Assembly (NCBI GenBank): GCA_046484825.1
Contig: JAWOIE010000077.1
Coordinates: 1 to 20,582 of the forward strand
DNA: 20,582 nucleotides
Source: CAJYAN01 sp046484825
GTDB lineage: Bacteria; Pseudomonadota; Gammaproteobacteria; UBA6429; Thiohalophilaceae
Direction of reading: 5' to 3'
Part shown: positions 13,880 through 20,582 of the stretch, piece after piece
Layout of the letters: every line of letters begins with the position of its first letter
Position numbering within the stretch: the first letter of the stretch is position 1
Notes under the pieces: generated by a model
What the model was told of the DNA's origin: nothing
The model's database searches: none
What the model saw: the letters and a program-made list of their open reading frames with translations, nothing else
Program-made: the position numbers and the translations under genes

Positions 13880-14692
13880 TCACGCTTTCGCGCTGTCCAT
13901 GGCCTCACGCATCTGACTCAGAATGGCGCAAATGGCCGCTTCCATGTTATCGGCCCGACCGATGTTTTCTTCCACCTTTTTCACCAGCGCGCTGCCGACG
14001 ATGACCGCATCCGCTACCGCGGCGATCTGCGCGGCGGACTCGGCATCTTTGATCCCAAAGCCCACGCCAACGGGCAGTTTCGCGAACCGCTTAATATTGT
14101 TTACTTTTTGAGCAACCTCATGGGTATCGAGATGGCCCGCCCCGGTGACGCCCTTGAGCGAGACATAATAGACAAAGCCGCTGCCGGCCTGTGAGACGGC
14201 CTCGATGCGCTCATCGGTGGTGGTAGGCGAGACCAGAAAAATCACATCCAGACCCTGCCGGCGGGTCTCTACCAGCAGCTCGTCCGCCTCTTCCGGTGGC
14301 ATGTCCACGATGAGCACGGCATCCACACCGGCCCCAGCGGCCGCCTCGGCAAAACGGGCATAGCCCATCACCTCTATGGGATTGAGATAGCCCATGAGCA
14401 GGACGGGGGTGGTACGGTCCTGCTGACGAAAGGTCTGCACCATGCCCATGACCTCGGTCAGGGTAACGTCGTGCATCAGGGCCCGCTCCATGGCCTTCTG
14501 GATGACCGGCCCCTCGGCCATGGGATCTGAAAAGGGAACCCCCAGCTCGATAATATCCGCGCCGGCGGCGACCATTTTGTGCATCAGTGGCACGGTCAGT
14601 CCCGGCTCCGGGTCCCCGGCGGTGACATAGGGAATCAGGGCCTTTTTCCCGGCGGCCTGCAGGGCGGCAAAACGTTCGGCAATACGGCTCAT
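13880..14692 (-). CDS. trpA: Tryptophan synthase alpha subunit TrpA
   Basis: A 270-residue TIM-barrel enzyme that cleaves indole-3-glycerol phosphate to indole and glyceraldehyde 3-phosphate; indole is channelled to TrpB. Catalytic Glu49 sits in IIELGVPFSDP. The second catalytic position, Asp60 in the Salmonella enzyme, is Glu60 here (PMAEGP, codon GAG at 14515-14513), a conservative change. The phosphate-binding region VGFGIKDAESA and the VIVGSALV segment are present. The ATG overlaps the trpB stop by four bases (ATGA), implying translational coupling and equal amounts of both subunits. Confidence 0.96.
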   Translation of the reverse strand: MSRIAERFAALQAAGKKALIPYVTAGDPEPGLTVPLMHKMVAAGADIIELGVPFSDPMAEGPVIQKAMERALMHDVTLTEVMGMVQTFRQQDRTTPVLLMGYLNPIEVMGYARFAEAAAGAGVDAVLIVDMPPEEADELLVETRRQGLDVIFLVSPTTTDERIEAVSQAGSGFVYYVSLKGVTGAGHLDTHEVAQKVNNIKRFAKLPVGVGFGIKDAESAAQIAAVADAVIVGSALVKKVEENIGRADNMEAAICAILSQMREAMDSAKA

Positions 14693-15897
14693 AGCTCAAT
14701 CCCCTCATGGGCGGCGACGGTGTGAATATCCTTGTCACCACGGCCGGAGAGATTGACGACGATGATCTGGTCCTTGCCCATGGTGGGCGCCAGTTTCTTT
14801 ACATAGGCCAGGGCATGACTCGACTCCAGGGCCGGCAGGATCCCCTCGATCCGGGTCAGATCATGAAAGGCATCCAGGGCCTCATTGTCGGTGACCGCGA
14901 CGTACTGGGCACGACCACTGTCCTTGAGCCAGGCATGTTCAGGCCCCACACCGGGGTAATCCAGGCCCGCCGAGACCGAATGCGTCTCGATGATCTGGCC
15001 ATGGATATCTTCCATCAAATAGGTGCGATTGCCGTGCAGCACCCCCGGCTTGCCCGCACACAACGGCGCGGCATGGCGACCGGTGTCGAGGCCGTGACCG
15101 GCTGCCTCGACGCCATAGATGGCGACCGCCGCATCATCGATATAGGGATAAAACAGGCCAATGGCATTCGAGCCCCCGCCGACACAGGCGACCAGGGCAT
15201 CCGGCTGACGGCCTTCGTGCGCCACAATTTGCGCGCGCGTCTCACGACCGATAATGGCCTGAAAATCGCGCACCATGGCAGGATACGGGTGCGGCCCGGC
15301 GACGGTACCAATGATATAGAACGTATTGTCGATATTGGTGACCCAGTCGCGCATGGCTTCATTGAGGGCATCCTTCAGGGTGCGCGAGCCTGCCGTCACC
15401 GGCACCACAGTGGCGCCAAGCAGCTTCATGCGATAGACGTTCATGGACTGGCGCTGGGTGTCTTCTTCGCCCATGTAGACCACACACTCCATACCGAGAC
15501 GGGCCGCGACCGTGGCCGAGGCCACGCCATGCTGACCGGCACCGGTCTCGGCAATGATGCGCGTCTTGCCCATGCGCTTGGCCAGCAGGGCCTGGCCCAC
15601 CGTATTATTGATCTTGTGCGCACCCGTATGATTCAGGTCTTCACGTTTGAGGTAGACGCGGGCCCCGCCCAGCATGTTTGACCAGCGTTCGGCATAGTAC
15701 AGCGGTGAAGGTCTGCCCACGTAATGCTGCAGTTCGCGGTCCAGTTCCGCGATGAACTCCGGATCCTGCATGTAGTGCTCATAGGCCCGGGTCAGCTCGG
15801 CGATGGGTTCCATGAGCGTTTCGGCAACATAGCGGCCACCATAGCGGCCAAAGTGACCGAGCTTGTCCGGCAGATTATATTTTTCAGTTTGCGACAC
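14689..15897 (-). CDS. trpB: Tryptophan synthase beta subunit TrpB
   Basis: A 402-residue PLP enzyme that joins indole with L-serine to make tryptophan. The Schiff-base lysine is Lys95 in NHTGAHKINN; the catalytic glutamate lies in AETGAGQHG (about 115-123); the phosphate-binding glycine loop is CVGGGSNAIG; the C-terminal NLSGRGDKD is typical of the TrpB1 type that pairs with TrpA. Translation starts with GTG 15897, seven bases after GAGGT. That start lies inside the end of trpF (14-base overlap), and the gene ends in the trpA start, so trpF-trpB-trpA are tightly coupled. Confidence 0.97.
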   Translation of the reverse strand: MSQTEKYNLPDKLGHFGRYGGRYVAETLMEPIAELTRAYEHYMQDPEFIAELDRELQHYVGRPSPLYYAERWSNMLGGARVYLKREDLNHTGAHKINNTVGQALLAKRMGKTRIIAETGAGQHGVASATVAARLGMECVVYMGEEDTQRQSMNVYRMKLLGATVVPVTAGSRTLKDALNEAMRDWVTNIDNTFYIIGTVAGPHPYPAMVRDFQAIIGRETRAQIVAHEGRQPDALVACVGGGSNAIGLFYPYIDDAAVAIYGVEAAGHGLDTGRHAAPLCAGKPGVLHGNRTYLMEDIHGQIIETHSVSAGLDYPGVGPEHAWLKDSGRAQYVAVTDNEALDAFHDLTRIEGILPALESSHALAYVKKLAPTMGKDQIIVVNLSGRGDKDIHTVAAHEGIEL

Positions 15898-16507
15898 GTT
15901 TTACCTCGTTCATGAAGTCCGCCAGTTTGGCGGCATCTTTAATACCCTGGGTCGCCTCCACGCCGCCACTGACATCGACGGCATAGGGCTGCACCTGTTG
16001 TATCGCTGCGGCGACATTGGCCGCGTTCAGACCACCGGCCAGGATCAACGGCAGGGGCAAGGCCTTCGGCACCGCGCGCCAGTCAAACACCTGCCCGGTG
16101 CCACCGGCCACGCCCGCTTGATAGCTGTCCAGTAGCAGACCGGCCGCCTGCTCGTGCTGCTGCGCCAGCGCGGTCACATCGACATCGGCACGCATACGCA
16201 CTGCCTTGATATACGGCACGCCAAACTGACGACAGTAGTCTGGCGATTCATCGCCATGAAACTGTAACAAATCCAGTCGCAGGGTGGATAACACCGCCTC
16301 GACCTGCGCCTCCGGGGCATCTACAAACAGACCCACTTTGCAGATAAAGGCCGGCAAGCGTGACACGATAGTCTCGGCAACGGCGGCGGTGACATAGCGC
16401 GGGCTCTTGTCATAAAAGACAAAACCGAGGGCATCGGCGCCCAGGCTTGCGGCTGTCAGCCCATCCTCCTGACGGGTAATACCACAGATTTTAACTCGAG
16501 TGCGCAT
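15884..16507 (-). CDS. trpF: Phosphoribosylanthranilate isomerase TrpF
   Basis: A 207-residue TIM-barrel enzyme performing the Amadori rearrangement of phosphoribosylanthranilate. The catalytic cysteine is Cys8 in VKICGIT; LLQFHGDE, LLLDSY (general-acid aspartate), LAGGLNAANV and VDVSGGVE complete the signature set, the last two binding phosphate. ATG 16507 has AGGGG a few bases upstream; that Shine-Dalgarno sequence is part of the dyad GCCCC-T-GGGGC (16512-16522), whose one-base gap is too tight for a full hairpin. It overlaps trpB by 14 bases. The earlier trp genes (trpE, D, C) are not here, the split arrangement common in non-enteric proteobacteria. Confidence 0.96.
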   Translation of the reverse strand: MRTRVKICGITRQEDGLTAASLGADALGFVFYDKSPRYVTAAVAETIVSRLPAFICKVGLFVDAPEAQVEAVLSTLRLDLLQFHGDESPDYCRQFGVPYIKAVRMRADVDVTALAQQHEQAAGLLLDSYQAGVAGGTGQVFDWRAVPKALPLPLILAGGLNAANVAAAIQQVQPYAVDVSGGVEATQGIKDAAKLADFMNEVKRVAN

Positions 16508-16608
16508 TGCCGCCCCTGGGGCCTGTGTGAAGAAGTGTGATCTTACAATAACTTGCCAAAGCAGGCCATTAGTGTCGCCTCGGGTTCAATACCCTTACGG
16601 ATTCCTGT

Positions 16609-16623
16609 GCTTCGCGTCGAAGC
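16609..16623 (-). terminator. Short hairpin after truA
   Basis: A perfect 6-bp stem (GCTTCG, loop CGT on the plus strand, CGAAGC) lies 6 bases downstream of the truA stop. No T run follows, so it may be a weak or partial terminator or a processing site within the transcription unit. The rest of the 121-base truA-trpF gap shows no convincing promoter or Trp leader peptide. Confidence 0.35.
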
Positions 16624-16628
16624 GGTCG

Positions 16629-17405
16629 TTACTCAAACGGTGCCAGGCTGCTGACCGGAATAGCAAATTCTGCAGGATAGTGCACCTGGGTTAAATACAG
16701 CCCGGCCGGTGATGCCGTGATGCCTCCGAGTTTTCGATCCTGATGCGCCAGCACCTCTCGGCTCCAGTCGACCGCCGCCTCACCCGCACCGATGGTCATG
16801 AGCACCCCGGCGATGTTGCGCACCATGTGGTGCAAGAAGGCATTGGCTTCAATATCAAGAAAAATCATTTCGCCACGACGACTGACCTCCAGCCTGTAGA
16901 TTTCACGCACCGGACTCCTGGCCTGGCAGCCGGCGGCGCGATAAGAGCTAAAGTCATGCTTGCCGATCAGGTGCATCGCGGCCTGCTGCATTCGGCCGAC
17001 GTCCAGGGGCTTGAACTGCCAGGTCACCCGGCCATGGAGAATCGCCGGACGCTCGCTGCGGTTACTGATGACATAACGGTACGCACGGCGGACGGCACTA
17101 AAGCGGGCATGAAACGCCTCCGGGACACGCATGACCCACAACACCGTGATCGCGCTTGGTAAGCACGAATTCGCCCCGCGCAGCCACGACCAGTCACTGC
17201 GTTCGGCAGGGGTGTCAAAGTGCACAATCTGCCCGGTGGCGTGCACACCGGTATCCGTCCGCCCGGCGCAGACCACGCGCAGCGGATGATTGGCCACGCG
17301 GCTGAAGGCCTTGTCCACTTCGGCCTGTACCGAGGGAGAATGCTCCTGGTGTTGCCAGCCACAGTAGGGCTGACCGTCATATTCAATCGCGGCAACAATA
17401 CGCAT
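16629..17405 (-). CDS. truA: tRNA pseudouridine(38-40) synthase TruA
   Basis: A 258-residue enzyme that isomerises uridines 38-40 in the tRNA anticodon arm. The catalytic aspartate is Asp51 in AGRTDTGVHATGQ. IEYDGQPYCGWQHQ (7-20), FHARFSAVRRAYRY, HDFSSYRAAGCQARSPVR and NAFLHHMVRNIAG are the other family signatures. The start ATG 17405 lies 6 bases after the EcfT-like gene. Association with fimV on one side and trpF on the other is a standard gammaproteobacterial layout. Confidence 0.96.
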   Translation of the reverse strand: MRIVAAIEYDGQPYCGWQHQEHSPSVQAEVDKAFSRVANHPLRVVCAGRTDTGVHATGQIVHFDTPAERSDWSWLRGANSCLPSAITVLWVMRVPEAFHARFSAVRRAYRYVISNRSERPAILHGRVTWQFKPLDVGRMQQAAMHLIGKHDFSSYRAAGCQARSPVREIYRLEVSRRGEMIFLDIEANAFLHHMVRNIAGVLMTIGAGEAAVDWSREVLAHQDRKLGGITASPAGLYLTQVHYPAEFAIPVSSLAPFE

Positions 17406-17411
17406 GTAACA

Positions 17412-18059
17412 TTAACCGATCATTGGCAGGCTGAAAAAAATCACCGCGATGCTCAGCGGAATGGTCCACTGCCACCATGGCACCGCCACATCGGTTTCGA
17501 TGGTCACGGCGGCATGTTGAAGCGTTTCGCCCTGCGCCAGCACCCCGGCAATGGCGTGCATGAGCCGTGCGGATATTTGCCTTAGCGGCGACCGTCTGGT
17601 GGTGTCCGGTGACGCGTCCTGCTGTAGTAGCGCGGGTAAATGTGCGACGCACTCCAGCGTCAACATCAGGCGCAAGACAAATTTTTCCCGCGGCAGACCC
17701 AGGAACGCCAATGGCGCCAGTACCCGATAGAGTCCGCTAATAATGTCATTGCGCGCCATGTTGAGTACCAGTGCCTGCAGGGCAAGTAACATGAGCAACA
17801 ACAGGGCGATACGATGCACGGCCAGCCACCACGATGTGGTCAGGTCGCCCAGCGGCAACCAGGTATACAGCAACAGGATGGAAAGCACGATCCAGCGAAT
17901 CCGCCACATCAGGTTTACGGCAGCACCAAACCCCCTGCCCCTGGCAAGCACAAAGGCCAGGCCGATAACGCACAACACCCAACCCATTTGCATGGGTTGG
18001 GCGCGTGCCAGTAAAACAGCAAGGAGTATAAAGGTGCCAATCCGGATCACCGGATGCAT
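17412..18059 (-). CDS. EcfT/CbiQ-like membrane protein
   Basis: A 215-residue integral membrane protein with helices at about 5-20, 25-40, 55-70, 82-100 and 198-214. The cytoplasmic stretch NDIISGLYRVLAPLAFLGLP, then REKFVLRLMLTLECVAHLPALL (104-145), resembles the EcfT/CbiQ transmembrane component of energy-coupling factor importers, where a 'PLrrlGlP.e....l.lRf.P.l' pattern precedes the coupling helices. The canonical Ala-Arg-Gly/Ser coupling motifs are not clear. No EcfA ATPase or substrate-binding S component is adjacent. ATG 18059 is 3 bases after fimV, without an obvious Shine-Dalgarno sequence, suggesting coupling to fimV. Function is uncertain; it may be a solitary EcfT homologue. Confidence 0.65.
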   Translation of the reverse strand: MHPVIRIGTFILLAVLLARAQPMQMGWVLCVIGLAFVLARGRGFGAAVNLMWRIRWIVLSILLLYTWLPLGDLTTSWWLAVHRIALLLLMLLALQALVLNMARNDIISGLYRVLAPLAFLGLPREKFVLRLMLTLECVAHLPALLQQDASPDTTRRSPLRQISARLMHAIAGVLAQGETLQHAAVTIETDVAVPWWQWTIPLSIAVIFFSLPMIG

Positions 18060-18062
18060 TGA

Positions 18063-20582
18063 CTAGACGATTTGCTGAATCAGTTGCTGCGCTTCCTGCT
18101 TCTGGCTGTCGTTACCCTCTTCCATCACTTCGTCGAGGATACTGCGTGCGCCTTCCGGGTCACCCATGTCGATATAGGCCTTGGCCAGGTCCAGCTTGGT
18201 GCCGACCTCATCCACCGAACCGAAGTCATCCATACCCGAAGAAGCATCCGTGGCATCAAGATTCAGGTCCAGGCCTGCCGCAGAGTCATCACTGCTGTCT
18301 GCTGCACCGATATCGAGGGTAAACTCCTCGCTGGCGGCCGGCGGTGCGGCTTCAACGGCGGGGGTTTCGCCCATATCAAAGTCCAGTGACATGTCATCAT
18401 CTTTAATTTCCGGGGCCTGCATGGTCATGGTGGGTTCGGCGTCGTCTTCCTCGGCGGCGGCTGAATCCAGTTCAAAATCCATGCCTGAGCCGATGTCCAG
18501 ACCCGCTGTGTCTTCATCATCACTCAGATTGAAATCAAGACTGGAGGTACTTTCCTCCGCAGCAGGCATACCCGCCGTCGTAAAGTCCATGCTGGCGGTA
18601 CTTTCCTCACCGGAATCTGCATCGCCGAAATCCAGATTGAAATCCAATGAGGCGCTACTCTCCTCTTCCTGGGCCTTTCCCGGTGCTTCAAAGTCGGTGG
18701 TGCTGAAGACGCCAGTATCCAGACCGATGTCCATCACCTGGCTATCACTCATGGACGCATTGGAAATATTTGAGAAGTCTTCTTCCTGCTTGTGCATGGC
18801 GCCGGTCGCGGGGGCATTGCCGAACAAAGGATTATCCGCGGCGATCTCCGCCCCCATAATCAGCACCTTTTCCCACATGGGATCGCCATTGGCGCTGTCA
18901 CCCAGGCTGGCGTAAAACTCTTCGGCCAGGGGTTCAAACGCCTCACGATTCTTGGTGGTGTTGTACAGCTCCAGCAACTTCAGTTTCAGTTCTTTGCGAT
19001 TCGGGTCCTGTTTCACCGCTTCCAGCAGGCGTTCTTCTGCCGCTTCATGCCGACCGTAGGCCATAAAGACATCCGCCTCGGTCAGGGGGTCGACTTCGCT
19101 GTCTTCGGTCTGAATGGCGCCGGCGCCACTGATGGCAAAGTCACTCAGGAAGGAGGATTCTTCGGAGAAATTGCTATCCATTGAGGGCTGGTCAACCGCC
19201 GCCGCGGCCGTGCCACTGGCCGCCGCCTGTGCGGCACCCGACGCTGCCGCGCCAGTGAGAATGCTCTCTTCAAAGTTGTTGCCACGTTTGCGGCGTTTTA
19301 GCAGTACCACTATCAGGATAAGGAGTACCACCACGGCGCCACCAATAATGGCCAGATACATGGGGTCGATGCTGATGCCGCTCAGTGCACCACCGACGCT
19401 AGCCACGATGCCGCCCAGGGTAGCAATGGCCTTATCCATAAAGCCGGGCTCGGCGGGCTGCGGTATCGCGACCGGGGGAACCGGTGTGGGCGATATGGCC
19501 TCCTGCTGTTCTGGCTGTTCGCTCTCGGTCATCGTGTCCTGCGCGGCCGGGGCCTCATCCGCCTCTACGCTGGATTCCGGGCTGGGTTGCGACTCGGCCA
19601 TGTCGGCGAGCGGCGTTTCGGGCGCCGCTTCCGCTTCCACTGCCGGGGCGGGCGGCTGACTGGCTTCGCTCAGCTGTTGCTGCAGGGCGGCAAGCTCATC
19701 ATCCTGCACCGTCAGGGATCGCTGCAGGTTATCCAGCTCACCTTCAAGTTCACGCAGACGTTCGTTGAGTGCCGTATTCTGGCCCTGTTCCGTTCTGGCA
19801 TCACGCAGGGCCTGGCGAACTTCTTCACGCAGGAGATCGGCATCAGAACGACCCGTCGCGCTGCCTTCCCCTTCCTCCGTACCCACTCCAGCGGTCAGTG
19901 CATCCGCCTCGGGTGAGGCCAGCACCAGTTCACCCGTCGGGGCAGTATCTTCCGGGGCCGGGGCGGTATAGCCGGTATCACTGGCAACTTCAGGCTGAAT
20001 CGCCGTGTCGGCGGCCGCAATCTGCTGGCGATAGGCTTCCCACGACTCGGTTTGTGCAAGATATTCCTGCGCCGCCTGTTGGGCGCTCATGGCGGTCAGG
20101 AGCGAGGCGTCTTCAATGCGCAATACCTGGCCGACTTTCATGCGATGCACGTTGTCATTAATAAAGGCCGATGGGTTACTGCGCAGCAGCGCCATCATGA
20201 CCTGATGTACCGTAACCCCGTGGTCGCCACGCAGCTTCTCGGCAATTTTCCACAAGCTGTCCCCTTTCTGGGTGATGCCGTAGTCCAGGTCACCGGTCGG
20301 CGGCGCAGCGTCCATGGCCTCGGCGGCAGACCTTTGGCCTGTGCTGTCTGTGACACTATCTTCACGGTAGGCCGCGAGGGGAATCGTGGGGAAGAGTGGT
20401 TCAGCGGTTTCAAACGTCTCATCCTGCTGCGGTGCTTCCAGGAGCTGACCCGAGCCAATAAAACTCCTCGTGGAACCGGAACGGCTTAACGCCACGCAGC
20501 GTTGGGTGGCGCGGTGAAGTGAGTTCAACGCTCGCGTCCTCCAGAGTCGTGATTGCCGAATGCCACTTGCGCTGGCCATCCG
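18063..20582 (-). CDS. fimV: FimV-like LysM and TPR-type polar/pilus assembly protein, N-terminus beyond window
   Basis: At least 838 residues are visible and the frame stays open to the right edge. Numbering from the in-window ATG 20579: a FimV-type LysM domain at about 100-156 (YGITQKGDSLWKIAEKLR, then NPSAFINDNVHRMKVGQVLRI); a coiled coil at about 245-305; a Pro/Glu-rich linker; one membrane helix at about 408-428 followed by KRRKRG; TPR-like repeats near 515-580; a long acidic stretch with repeated SLDFNLDFG-like units; and the conserved FimV C-terminal segment KLDLAKAYIDMGDPEGARSILDEVM. FimV proteins bind peptidoglycan and organise type IV pili and cell poles. ATG 20579 lacks a signal peptide, so the real start is probably upstream. 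The first 45 or so residues are unusual (see findings). Confidence 0.85.
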   Translation of the reverse strand, partial: RMASASGIRQSRLWRTRALNSLHRATQRCVALSRSGSTRSFIGSGQLLEAPQQDETFETAEPLFPTIPLAAYREDSVTDSTGQRSAAEAMDAAPPTGDLDYGITQKGDSLWKIAEKLRGDHGVTVHQVMMALLRSNPSAFINDNVHRMKVGQVLRIEDASLLTAMSAQQAAQEYLAQTESWEAYRQQIAAADTAIQPEVASDTGYTAPAPEDTAPTGELVLASPEADALTAGVGTEEGEGSATGRSDADLLREEVRQALRDARTEQGQNTALNERLRELEGELDNLQRSLTVQDDELAALQQQLSEASQPPAPAVEAEAAPETPLADMAESQPSPESSVEADEAPAAQDTMTESEQPEQQEAISPTPVPPVAIPQPAEPGFMDKAIATLGGIVASVGGALSGISIDPMYLAIIGGAVVVLLILIVVLLKRRKRGNNFEESILTGAAASGAAQAAASGTAAAAVDQPSMDSNFSEESSFLSDFAISGAGAIQTEDSEVDPLTEADVFMAYGRHEAAEERLLEAVKQDPNRKELKLKLLELYNTTKNREAFEPLAEEFYASLGDSANGDPMWEKVLIMGAEIAADNPLFGNAPATGAMHKQEEDFSNISNASMSDSQVMDIGLDTGVFSTTDFEAPGKAQEEESSASLDFNLDFGDADSGEESTASMDFTTAGMPAAEESTSSLDFNLSDDEDTAGLDIGSGMDFELDSAAAEEDDAEPTMTMQAPEIKDDDMSLDFDMGETPAVEAAPPAASEEFTLDIGAADSSDDSAAGLDLNLDATDASSGMDDFGSVDEVGTKLDLAKAYIDMGDPEGARSILDEVMEEGNDSQKQEAQQLIQQIV

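Noticed and set aside
13833..13883. Longer accD start at 13883
   Set aside because: It would add 17 non-conserved residues and overlap the end of trpA. MNWFTKLLPTRIR at 13832 is the usual AccD N-terminus.
14707..15681. 324-residue open frame on the plus strand
   Set aside because: It lies wholly antisense to trpB, whose catalytic motifs are intact. The His/Arg/Gly/Asp-rich product is typical of antisense translation of GC-rich genes.
16508..16628. Tryptophan leader peptide or attenuator before trpF
   Set aside because: No short ORF with tandem Trp codons and no hairpin with a T run is present in this gap on the minus strand.
20484..20535. REP-like inverted repeat near the window edge
   Set aside because: CGCCAC and GTGGCG arms occur around 20490-20512, but only one copy is visible and the stem is imperfect. 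It is inside the open fimV frame, so a repeat element cannot be supported.

Overview
This window looks like chromosomal DNA of a hopanoid-making gammaproteobacterium, possibly a Chromatiales-like or sulfur-oxidising lineage (the placement is inferred). The clues are squalene-route genes hpnD-hpnE, a FimV-type LysM protein, and the conserved block truA-trpF-trpB-trpA-accD-folC-SPOR-cvpA-purF-metZ seen in gamma- and betaproteobacteria. I see no rRNA, tRNA, CRISPR array, insertion sequence or phage gene. Nearly all the DNA is ordinary, densely packed core genome.

Layout. 1-2551 (+): the end of hpnD, then hpnE and a YciK-type short-chain dehydrogenase, spaced like an operon. 2584-2613 is a hairpin between convergent genes. 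2621-3664 (-) encodes an exported tandem-thioredoxin protein. 3665-3966 is a divergent, AT-rich intergenic region with overlapping inverted repeats. 3967-4902 (+) is a GAF-like/GGDEF diguanylate cyclase, followed by a long dyad with a T run. 5017-5445 (+) is a small soluble protein resembling only the N-terminal domain of Ycf46-like AAA proteins. 5458-6696 (-) is a MOFRL-type glycerate 2-kinase. 6765-7116 (+) is a compact unit: promoter, 60-residue membrane protein, strong terminator. 7161-7619 (+) is a Nudix hydrolase.

7653-18059 (-) is the conserved block. In transcription order it reads: EcfT-like membrane protein, truA, trpF, trpB, trpA, accD, folC, SPOR/DedD-like gene, cvpA, purF, metZ. 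It joins tRNA pseudouridylation, late tryptophan synthesis, malonyl-CoA formation, folate polyglutamylation, the first step of purine synthesis and methionine synthesis. Just upstream of it lies fimV (18063 to the right edge), incomplete at its N-terminus.

Most notable signal: the 197-base gap between purF and metZ holds a consensus-like -35 element (TTGACA, 17-base spacer, TAGGCT), a predicted start point, and directly after it a sequence matching the SAM-II (SAM-alpha) riboswitch. Downstream are a possible antiterminator stem, a possible terminator stem and a run of nine T, then the metZ ribosome binding site. metZ therefore appears to be controlled by S-adenosylmethionine separately from purF. 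SAM-II is best known from Alphaproteobacteria, so its presence here is worth checking.
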